A DNA stretch of 64,000 nucleotides from Thalassobius sp002708925 (GTDB taxonomy: Bacteria; Pseudomonadota; Alphaproteobacteria; Rhodobacterales; Rhodobacteraceae): contig NZ_JBNAGJ010000012.1 in assembly GCF_049803795.1 (NCBI RefSeq), positions 1 to 64,000 of the forward strand, given 5' to 3'. Of the stretch, positions 15,187-22,832 are shown piece by piece; the stretch's first letter is position 1; each line of letters begins with the position of its first letter. The translations under genes and the position numbers were made by a program. The notes under the pieces were generated by a model that was given only the letters and a program-made list of their open reading frames with translations, was not told where the DNA came from and ran no database searches.

Positions 15187-16275
15187 ATGGATCAGGCCTC
15201 GCCAGCCTCATACCTCGAGCGTTATCTCGACCCGTTCCGCGATCTCCTGCGGCGTGACGACGTGGTCGAGATCGCGATCAACCCCGACGGCAAGGTCTGG
15301 CTCGAGGTCGCGGGGGATGCCAGCATGCGCCACGAAGGTCAGACCGTGGATCGGACCACAGCCCTCAACATGGCCCAGACCATCGTCGGCGATGCCAAGG
15401 CCCGCGTCTCTGAAAAGAACCCCCTCGTCTCCGGCAAGGTGGAATATGCGGGCCGCCCGCTTCGGGTCCAGGTCGCCGTGCCGCCCGCCATCGATCGCGG
15501 TGCCTCGATCACCATTCGCCTCTTCGCCTCTGGCAGCATTAGGGACTACGCCCCGGCTTATCTCTTCGGCAAGGCCGTCTCGCTCGACGCCCTCCGCGCG
15601 GAGAAGATGAAAAACATCGCCAGTCTAGCGGAGGAGAACCTTGAGGCCGCGCTGCAGACTCTGGTCGAGGCGCGGCTCAACGTCCTGATCAGCGGCGGCA
15701 CCTCGACCGGGAAGACCACGTTCGCCCGCCACCTCCTGACCCATGTGAGCGAGCACGAGCGGCTGATCACCATCGAAGACGCTTTTGAGCTCTTCCCCGG
15801 CCAGCCCAACACCGTCGCCCTCCTTGCCGACCGCGGTGCCGGTTCGCAACGCAGCGCCAACGCTCTCCTTCAAGCCTCCCTCCGTATGCGACCTGACCGG
15901 ATCATCGTCGGCGAGCTGCGCGGTGCCGAGGCCCTGACCTACCTCGAGGCCATCAACACCGGCCATGGCGGGTCGGTTTCCACCATCCACGCGGAAACCG
16001 CAGAACTCGCAATCGATCGACTGGCGATCATGGTGCTGCAGGCCGGCACACCACTGACCTTTGCCGAGGTTCGGGAATACATCCGGAAATCCATCGATGT
16101 GATCGTCCAGCTCGGGCGGGCCGAGGGGAGGGGCAGGTGCCGGTCTTTTTGCTCCGCGAGGAATGACCCGCAGGGTCAGGGGAAAAAGATCGGCGGCAAC
16201 CTTTGTGGACGGGACGACAGCTGCGACCAGCATGTCATGCAACTCAGACAAAGGGAGAAGTGCGTTGGCCGCTAA
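15187..16275 (+). CDS. virB11: VirB11-type ATPase, C-terminal tail replaced
   Basis: A hexameric secretion ATPase. The Walker A motif GGTSTGKT lies at about residues 170-177. Family motifs continue with ITIEDAFEL, MRPDRIIVGELRGAEA, and GHGGSVSTIHAETA with the His box. The family-like sequence ends at IDVIVQLGRAEG (about base 16128). From there the frame runs through the left 143-bp direct repeat and adds some 48 unrelated residues. Only the last 15-25 residues of a usual VirB11 are lost, so activity may survive. ATG 15187 is preferred over the TTG one codon earlier. Confidence 0.85.
   Translation: MDQASPASYLERYLDPFRDLLRRDDVVEIAINPDGKVWLEVAGDASMRHEGQTVDRTTALNMAQTIVGDAKARVSEKNPLVSGKVEYAGRPLRVQVAVPPAIDRGASITIRLFASGSIRDYAPAYLFGKAVSLDALRAEKMKNIASLAEENLEAALQTLVEARLNVLISGGTSTGKTTFARHLLTHVSEHERLITIEDAFELFPGQPNTVALLADRGAGSQRSANALLQASLRMRPDRIIVGELRGAEALTYLEAINTGHGGSVSTIHAETAELAIDRLAIMVLQAGTPLTFAEVREYIRKSIDVIVQLGRAEGRGRCRSFCSARNDPQGQGKKIGGNLCGRDDSCDQHVMQLRQREKCVGR
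16128..16270. repeat. Left copy of the 143-bp direct repeat
   Basis: This stretch matches 36517-36659 with 5 differences in 143 bases and no gaps. The two copies are in the same orientation and enclose the defence, recombinase and repABC block. The left copy cuts into the 3' end of virB11, while the right copy lies in the leader of the DUF736 gene. It therefore seems to be the derived copy. Weaker similarity goes on for about 40 bases to the right. Confidence 0.85.
16138..16195. repeat. Structured hairpin element, copy A
   Basis: Outer stem TGCCGGTCTTTTT with AAAAAGATCGGCG (two wobbles), inner stem TGACCC-GCA-GGGTCA. It is carried by the left direct repeat and has the same architecture as the copies at 36527-36584 and 39593-39671. 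Confidence 0.65.
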
Positions 16276-16523
16276 GGAAGGATGGTGAACAGCCGTCAAA
16301 GATGCCAGAGGGCGCATGTTGATGCATGGATCATAGCTGGAGCAGGCATTTTCGGATCCATGTCACTTGCCAGATTCCCGACGCACCCACCTTGCGACGA
16401 CAGCGAAAACTTGCTGTGACAAAGAAGTGCTACCGGGGGTATCGTAAGAGCGAAATTTTGGACCAAATCGTTTTCGGGCACAGACAAACTAAGCCGAAGT
16501 ACAAGAAGTGAGGCAAAATAGCT

Positions 16524-17549
16524 TTGGAACTAGAAGAACTCGCAAAGCAGTGCCAAAACTGTGCACAGCATAGCCCAGTGATAGTCTTGGGCAGCGGGGC
16601 CTCGATACCGCATGGCATTCGTGGCATGGGGGATTTGGCCGTTTGGCTCCGCGATAATGTACAGGCCGACGATGGACCGGAAGTCGATGCCTGGACACTT
16701 GTTAGAACAGCCTTGGCCGCTGGAGATCATTTAGAAGCAGCACTAGAAAACAAGCCTCTACCCGACTCCTTGGTTGTCAAGATTGTCCGAAGTACCTGGG
16801 ACTTCATCGCTCAGGGCGATTATAGCCTGCTCAAATCAGCTATAAAGACCGAGACCATTTTTCCGCTCCGCACCCTATTCACAGGTTTATTCCGAAGTAC
16901 AAACCGCAATATCCATGTCGTAACAACAAACTACGACCGCGTTGCAGAGTATGCAGCCGATTCAGGCGGCTACATCCACAACACGGGTTTCCTTCCGGGC
17001 TATCTGCGACGGGCCGATGGGGCGGAGAATCTGATTTTCAAACAAGGGGCCAATTTGGCGCGGACGGTCACAGTCTGGAAAGTCCACGGGTCTCTTGATT
17101 GGTTTTCAGACCCGCATGGGGGTGTGATGTCGCTACCGATGACGAGCGAGTTGCCCGATGGTTTGGTTCCGTTGATCGTCACGCCAGGTGTAAGCAAATA
17201 TCAGCGGACGCACGACGAGCCCTTTCGGAGCGCGATACAGGGCGCCGATCGTGTGTTGAGTGCCGCGACCGCATTCATTTGCATAGGATACGGGTTCCGC
17301 GACGGCCATATCCATCCGAAGCTGATGACGCGTTGTCGTGTGCATGACGTTCCCATCCTTGTCGCAGCGCGCACCTTAACGCCCGAAGCCAAGGATTTTC
17401 TCAAGAACAACGCCGGGCGTCACTACCTCGCGCTCGAGAACCACGATGAGGGGACGATGGTTTACAACCGTGACAGCCCAGACGGTATTGTTGTTATCGG
17501 GGGCAAATATTGGGAGTTGCCTGCATTGAACGAATTGATTGGGTTTTAG
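16524..17549 (+). CDS. SIR2-family NADase-like defence protein (Nezha SIR2 subunit)
   Basis: 341 residues with the SIR2 fold signature: GSGAS at 23-27, the nucleotide-binding TTNYD at 134-138, KVHGS with the probable catalytic His at 188, and GYGFRDGHI near the C terminus. SIR2 proteins paired with a HerA ATPase form an abortive anti-phage system known as SIR2-HerA or Nezha, in which the SIR2 subunit degrades NAD+. The HerA gene follows after nine bases. The start is TTG 16524 after GTGAGG. Codon use is less GC-rich than in the virB genes, which suggests separate acquisition. Confidence 0.85.
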   Translation: MELEELAKQCQNCAQHSPVIVLGSGASIPHGIRGMGDLAVWLRDNVQADDGPEVDAWTLVRTALAAGDHLEAALENKPLPDSLVVKIVRSTWDFIAQGDYSLLKSAIKTETIFPLRTLFTGLFRSTNRNIHVVTTNYDRVAEYAADSGGYIHNTGFLPGYLRRADGAENLIFKQGANLARTVTVWKVHGSLDWFSDPHGGVMSLPMTSELPDGLVPLIVTPGVSKYQRTHDEPFRSAIQGADRVLSAATAFICIGYGFRDGHIHPKLMTRCRVHDVPILVAARTLTPEAKDFLKNNAGRHYLALENHDEGTMVYNRDSPDGIVVIGGKYWELPALNELIGF

Positions 17550-17558
17550 GAGGAAGAG

Positions 17559-19304
17559 TTGGGCATACTTGATTTCAACGATGATGAAAGTCTCGGCAAA
17601 ATTATTGCCGTCGATACTGCCACTGTGACGGTGCGAGTCGATGAACTTGAACGCCTCAAACGGATTCAGGTCAATCGGTTGACCGCGATCAGAAGCTCGA
17701 AAGCCGGGCAGCACTTAATCGGGATAGTTTCGCGCATCACACGCAAAGCAGGTGACGAAACTGCAATAGACGGGTCTGAGGAGGATCCGGAAGCCGCGCT
17801 CCCCGAAAACAACCTCGTTCGGGTCGCTCTGATTGGAACACTCGTAGACAAGGAGGGGCTGAAAGAGAACGTCTTTAAGCGCACCCTAGAGACTGTGCCC
17901 GAAATCGATGCGGATTGCTTTTCCTTGGAAGGTCAGCGCCTGACAGACTTCATGCAGGTCATTTCGCAGGTTTCCGGCGACGGCCCGCAGCTTGATCTTG
18001 GTCGCTATGCTTTGGACGAGGACGCGCGGGCCTTCTTGAACGGCAACCGTCTGTTCCAACGTCATGCCATCGTGGTCGGTAGCACTGGCAGCGGCAAATC
18101 GTACACAACTGCGCGGCTCCTAGACCAGATTGCCGGTCTTCCACAAGCCAACGTAATCTTGTTCGATATCCATGGTGAGTACCAGACCCTCGATAGCGAC
18201 GAGTTTCGGCATCTACGCATCGCTGGGCCGGGGGACATTGGACACGATCGCCGACTGGCCGACGGTGTTCTACATCTACCGTTCTGGCTTCTCGGCTATG
18301 AGGCATTGGTCGCTTTGTTTGTAGATCGGTCCGATCAGAACGCTCCGAACCAAGCCATGCTCATGACGCGCTGTATCACCGATGCGAAGCGCGCAATGCT
18401 TGATCCGGGAAAACACGCCGACATTCTTGCAAATTTCACTATCGATAGCCCCGTGCCTTTCGATATCGACAGTGTCCACAAGCAACTATCTGACTTGAAC
18501 GAACAAATGGTTCCGGGCGCTAACAACAAGGATAAGCAAGGACCATACTTCGACAAGCTCAGCCGCTTAATCGCGCGATTTGAAGCCAAACGAAATGATC
18601 GCAGGCTTGGGTTCATATTTCAGCCGCCAGCAGCCTGTATGGATATGGCCTGGCTGTCGGAGGTAACGCATTTCCTGATAGGCGGGCGCGGATCGCAAGC
18701 TGATGGCAAGGGTGGGATCAAGATCATCAATTTCTCGGAAGTGCCGTCCGACATCCTGCCGCTCATGGTCAGCTTGATTGCTCGGCTGATATTCACAGTC
18801 AGCCAGTGGACGCCACCAGACAACCGTCATCCCATCGCATTGTTCTGCGATGAGGCACATCTGTATATCCCGGAGCGTGCATCGTCAGAGTCAGCCGATG
18901 AGATCTCTGTCGGGATTTTCGAGAGGATCGCCAAAGAAGGCAGGAAATACGGTGTTGGACTAGTGGTTATCAGCCAAAGACCATCCGAAGTGAACCGCAC
19001 CGTTCTGAGCCAGTGCAACAATGTCATTGCGATGCGGCTGACCAACGGCGACGATCAATCCGTGATCAAACGGTTGCTGCCTGACAGCCTCGGCGGGTTT
19101 GGTGATCTTCTACCGGTCCTCGACATCGGTGAGGCATTGGTGGTCGGCGATGCGAGCTTGCTTCCGACGCGAGTTGTGGTGTCCGAGCCGCGCTTCAAGC
19201 CCAATAGCGCGACAGTCAATTTCTGGGATCGTTGGAGTGACGCGGCACCAGTTGCGGGAACGGAAGATGCCGTCCTTTCTTGGCGGAGACAAAGCAATCA
19301 CTAG
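17559..19304 (+). CDS. HerA-family ATPase (Nezha HerA subunit)
   Basis: 581 residues. After an N-terminal beta-barrel-like HAS domain, the Walker A motif GSTGSGKS is at 174-181 and Walker B is in IALFCDEAHLYIP. The arginine/sensor stretch GLVVISQRPSEVNRTVLSQCNN is typical of HerA/FtsK-like hexameric DNA translocases. TTG 17559 follows a strong AGGAGGA site right after the SIR2 stop, so the pair is translated together. HerA assembles with SIR2 into a large complex in characterised systems. The gene ends 43 bases from the end of the convergent Shango operon. Confidence 0.87.
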   Translation: MGILDFNDDESLGKIIAVDTATVTVRVDELERLKRIQVNRLTAIRSSKAGQHLIGIVSRITRKAGDETAIDGSEEDPEAALPENNLVRVALIGTLVDKEGLKENVFKRTLETVPEIDADCFSLEGQRLTDFMQVISQVSGDGPQLDLGRYALDEDARAFLNGNRLFQRHAIVVGSTGSGKSYTTARLLDQIAGLPQANVILFDIHGEYQTLDSDEFRHLRIAGPGDIGHDRRLADGVLHLPFWLLGYEALVALFVDRSDQNAPNQAMLMTRCITDAKRAMLDPGKHADILANFTIDSPVPFDIDSVHKQLSDLNEQMVPGANNKDKQGPYFDKLSRLIARFEAKRNDRRLGFIFQPPAACMDMAWLSEVTHFLIGGRGSQADGKGGIKIINFSEVPSDILPLMVSLIARLIFTVSQWTPPDNRHPIALFCDEAHLYIPERASSESADEISVGIFERIAKEGRKYGVGLVVISQRPSEVNRTVLSQCNNVIAMRLTNGDDQSVIKRLLPDSLGGFGDLLPVLDIGEALVVGDASLLPTRVVVSEPRFKPNSATVNFWDRWSDAAPVAGTEDAVLSWRRQSNH

Positions 19305-19347
19305 CCCTAGGAGCGATGAAAACAGTCAACGAGTATTGCCGCACATA

Positions 19348-21519
19348 TTATGCTGGGACGATTCTACCGACCATCGCGGTAAGAGTATCGGGCGCAAGCT
19401 TGGAAGAAATTGCATCCAACTCCAAGAGGGGCTGCGACAGGTAAGGATGAAACTTCTCCGACATTAAATTCCCAGCTCCAGCGAACAGATCGACAGGTTC
19501 GCCAGATCGAATGTGCGCTAGTACCGTTTGAAGATCGGGGGTTTCGTCCCCGGCCTCCACCATCAGAAACCCGTCATGCAGTTCGACCGAAAACCCCTCA
19601 CTTCTCAGTGCTAGCGCGAGGGTTGATGTCTTCACAGTACCGACCCGCGTCGCAATGACTGATGTATGCTCGCCAATGGTGTGTAGGTTATTGGCCCTAA
19701 ACCCCAGCTGTTCATAGTGAGCACGCGCTTCCTCGAGCATCATCAAAGAGACTGTATCCATGTAAGCTGGGCTGGAATCCCCCTCGAGCACGGCGAACAT
19801 TCGGTCGATCACTTTGTCATGAATGTCCCCCGCATCGCCGCCGAAGACGGGCGGCACACCAGCCTTCGCGGGTTTGACGACGATGACCTTTTCACGATCA
19901 TGGATTTCTTGAACAACCCAACGTCGCCCAGAGAATATTAATAGCATCCCAGGGGCAAGAACATTATCGATCGGCAGGGTTCCAAGGTCCCGCCCCTCTG
20001 CGACCAACCGGAATTCCTCAGGCGTCTGAAACACCGCATAGAAGCTGTAATGCTCAACCAGTTTTTCGCCCGCGGGTCCCAAAAGCAACAGCCCGCTGCC
20101 GACCTGTTCGATCAAGCCGGTTTCTGGGTGGCCGATTGCACGCAACACATCTGCGAAGACTTCGGTTGTGACCTTCCGAAAGGGGCCTTCGCGGCAGAGC
20201 ACATTGTAGACCACGCTTGCAGACGCACCGCCGCGCTGCGCTATGACTGACAGTATCTGGTGGACGAGCGTCGAGAGATGAAGCGCCTGAGGTTTTGGAG
20301 GTTCGCACCAGCCTTCCAGCAGCAAGTCTATCATCGCGATGGACCTGATCAGGCCGAGGCGAAGACGATCCACGAAACTGCTCTCCGGCGTCAACTTGGC
20401 TTCGACAGCATACTGCCTGAGAATGGCCGGCTGTCCTTCACGCCGGCCTGATCGGCCAAGCCGTTGTCGCAACGCGGCGACGCTGAATGGCGCACCGATT
20501 TGAGCCACGCAGGTCACGTCACCGATGTCGATTCCAAGCTCGAGCGTCGATGTGCAAACGGCTGTCGTCGGTTTCGCAGGGTCCTTCAAGCGCCGCTCAA
20601 CGAAGTCACGGTGTTCTCGGGAGAGGCTCGCGTGGTGGGGATAGAATTCCTGTGGCAGGTGCTCCCGTTCGCAAAGCTCCCGCAACCGATCTGCGTAAAT
20701 CTCGACCCGTTGACGCGCTCCGGCGAAGACCAGGTTGTCGCTGCCTCGAAGGTGTTTGAAAAGATGTGCTGCGATCGCGTCCGTTGCGGATGGGCTGTTT
20801 TCATCTTCATCGCCGGAAAGGTAACCGCGAAGCTGAAGCTTCAATTCAGCCTCGCCGCCATCTGCTTCGATCAGCTGGACAGCGTTTGCGGCGTCAGGGC
20901 GAAGATAGGCCTTAGCGAGGTCCATGTCGCCTAGCGTAGCTGACAGACCTATCCGACGGATTGGGCGCTTTATCGCGAGCTCGAGCCGTGTGAGCAGTGA
21001 ACGAAGCTGGACACCGCGTTCGCTGTCCAGAACTGTGTGCAGCTCGTCGATCACGACCGCCCGTGTCGCCCCAAACAGGCGGGCAATTTCCAAACCGCGA
21101 CGAATGAAAAGCGCCTCAAGGGACTCTGGGGTTATCAGAAGGATCCCTTTTGGAGATATCAACGCGCGCGTCTTGATGGATTGCGAGACATCTCCGTGCC
21201 AGGGAACAACCGGAAGCTCTGCTTCCTGGCAGATGCCCTCCAGCCGCATGGCCTGGTCCGTGATCAGGGCTTTCAGCGGACCGATGTAGAGCAGGTCGAA
21301 GCCGGTGCCGCCCGACGGCTCGTCAAGCACCTGTGAAATCAACGGCAGGAACGCCGCCTCGGTCTTTCCGCCCGCCGTAGAAGCTGCAACGATTAAATCG
21401 GCATTGGATTCGCAGATCGTCCGGATGGATCGCGCCTGGATGTCGCGAAGTTCGCGCCAACCTTTCTGGCGTATCCATTTCTGCACAGGCCTCGCCAGTT
21501 TGTCGAACGCACTGCTCAT
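19348..21519 (-). CDS. sngC: DEAD/DEAH-type helicase, Shango SngC (BrxHI/Lhr-like)
   Basis: 723-residue superfamily 2 helicase. Motif I is ASTAGGKTEA at 46-55, motif II DELH at 158-161, motif III SATLG, and motif VI RQRLGRSGRR. The long C-terminal half is of the Lhr/BrxHI kind. It is the third gene of a three-gene operon: TerB protein, ATPase, helicase. That gene set and order match the Shango anti-phage system as I remember it. The gene starts five bases after the ATPase stop. A BREX accessory helicase is the alternative, but no PglZ, PglX or BrxC-like gene is nearby. Confidence 0.82.
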   Translation of the reverse strand: MSSAFDKLARPVQKWIRQKGWRELRDIQARSIRTICESNADLIVAASTAGGKTEAAFLPLISQVLDEPSGGTGFDLLYIGPLKALITDQAMRLEGICQEAELPVVPWHGDVSQSIKTRALISPKGILLITPESLEALFIRRGLEIARLFGATRAVVIDELHTVLDSERGVQLRSLLTRLELAIKRPIRRIGLSATLGDMDLAKAYLRPDAANAVQLIEADGGEAELKLQLRGYLSGDEDENSPSATDAIAAHLFKHLRGSDNLVFAGARQRVEIYADRLRELCEREHLPQEFYPHHASLSREHRDFVERRLKDPAKPTTAVCTSTLELGIDIGDVTCVAQIGAPFSVAALRQRLGRSGRREGQPAILRQYAVEAKLTPESSFVDRLRLGLIRSIAMIDLLLEGWCEPPKPQALHLSTLVHQILSVIAQRGGASASVVYNVLCREGPFRKVTTEVFADVLRAIGHPETGLIEQVGSGLLLLGPAGEKLVEHYSFYAVFQTPEEFRLVAEGRDLGTLPIDNVLAPGMLLIFSGRRWVVQEIHDREKVIVVKPAKAGVPPVFGGDAGDIHDKVIDRMFAVLEGDSSPAYMDTVSLMMLEEARAHYEQLGFRANNLHTIGEHTSVIATRVGTVKTSTLALALRSEGFSVELHDGFLMVEAGDETPDLQTVLAHIRSGEPVDLFAGAGNLMSEKFHPYLSQPLLELDAISSKLAPDTLTAMVGRIVPA

Positions 21520-21524
21520 CGGCG

Positions 21525-22832
21525 TCAGAGCTTGAAGCTGATCAGATCATCGTCACCGGGGTCTTGGGCACCAGTCGACTCGTCTACCTCGTTCATGTCT
21601 TCGCCGAGGTCTTCGGAGACCTCGATCTTTTCGATCAGATCGCTCCACTCGACACCGGGGTTTTGCTCAAGCACGGAAAGCAGGTTCACGAATGCCGTCA
21701 CCGTATTGCGCGGGGTGCGGAAGTAAGCTTCACCGATCCGGTCCGAACAATGCGCCATGAAGGCCTCGAGCGCGTCGTCCGGCAGAGCACCGGCATCGTC
21801 CTGCATGATCCGCCGCACATTGGCCAGAAGAACGAAGAGATCTTCAGGGGTCAGGCTGGCCAGCCGGACAACCGGTCCTGAAAGGTCGACCAATCCGTCC
21901 CGCGCGAAGGTGTTCTCGGCCAAACGCGATTGAAGGGCTTCGTAGCTATAGAGCCCTCGACGGGTGTTCATCAGAAACTCCGGGGTTCCACCCATAAGGA
22001 ATCCGAGGTTCTCGGCGCTACCCTGCAGCACATCGTTCAGGATCCGGAGGATCTGTTCGTAGTTTGCATTGCGGGCCTGCGACGAAGTGAGCTTGTAGAG
22101 GTTCACCATCTCGTCGAGGCCGACCAGCAATCCTTTATACCCGGCCTCGCACACGAATGCCGACATCAGCTTCAGATGGTCATAGACACTGGCGTCGTCG
22201 ATGATCGTTCGCACACCAAGTGCTTTGCGCGCGTCGGTGCGTGTCGCGAACTCGCCGCGCAGCCATCTCAGGGCTGCGGATTTCAACTCGTCGTCGCCGG
22301 TCTCATGGCCTTCCCAATATCGACGGATGACTTCGGCGAACTCAAACCCTCCGGTAAGTTCTTCAAAGTGGCCAAGGCGTTCACGAATGACGGTCCCCGT
22401 GGGCAAATCCCGTTCTTCAGCATCTCGGTGAGCCTGGCTGACAAATCGCTCCACCACGCTGGCCAATGCCCCGCCATCGGGCTTGGTCCGCGTCGAGAGG
22501 TTTCGGGCCATCTCGGCATACAGCCCGCGAGCTTGTCCGCCGGTCGCGTGAATGCGCCGATCTGGCGCTAAATCCGCGAACATCACGACCAGGCCTTTCT
22601 CCAGAGCCACGAGGCGGATCAGGTTCATGAAGAACGTCTTGCCCGATCCGTACTCCCCGATGATGAACCGGATCGCCGATCCGCCATCGGATATCCGGTC
22701 CATGTCCTTGACGAGCTCTTCAATCTCTCGGACGCGGCCAACCTGAATATGGCGCAAACCGAGTTTGGGCACGACCCCGGCCCGAAGCGCCTGTACGATT
22801 GCATCGCGTTCACGTGGTTTCAACTTAGACAT
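21525..22832 (-). CDS. sngB: P-loop ATPase, Shango SngB (BrxD-like)
   Basis: 435 residues. Walker A GEYGSGKT is at 59-66 and Walker B GLLVGLDE at 234-241. The overall pattern is that of the BrxD/DUF2791 ATPase family. ATG 22832 is chosen because the family-like sequence starts at SKLKPRERDAIVQAL and GGAGGG lies just upstream; an in-frame start 15 bases earlier exists. The gene overlaps the end of the TerB gene by eight bases and precedes the helicase by five, so the three products are made in one operon and probably form one defence complex. Confidence 0.83.
   Translation of the reverse strand: MSKLKPRERDAIVQALRAGVVPKLGLRHIQVGRVREIEELVKDMDRISDGGSAIRFIIGEYGSGKTFFMNLIRLVALEKGLVVMFADLAPDRRIHATGGQARGLYAEMARNLSTRTKPDGGALASVVERFVSQAHRDAEERDLPTGTVIRERLGHFEELTGGFEFAEVIRRYWEGHETGDDELKSAALRWLRGEFATRTDARKALGVRTIIDDASVYDHLKLMSAFVCEAGYKGLLVGLDEMVNLYKLTSSQARNANYEQILRILNDVLQGSAENLGFLMGGTPEFLMNTRRGLYSYEALQSRLAENTFARDGLVDLSGPVVRLASLTPEDLFVLLANVRRIMQDDAGALPDDALEAFMAHCSDRIGEAYFRTPRNTVTAFVNLLSVLEQNPGVEWSDLIEKIEVSEDLGEDMNEVDESTGAQDPGDDDLISFKL

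Noticed and set aside
19348..22832. A partial BREX type 2 system
   Set aside because: Only BrxD-like and BrxHI-like genes are present; PglX, PglY, PglZ and PglW are missing and the TerB gene in front fits Shango.
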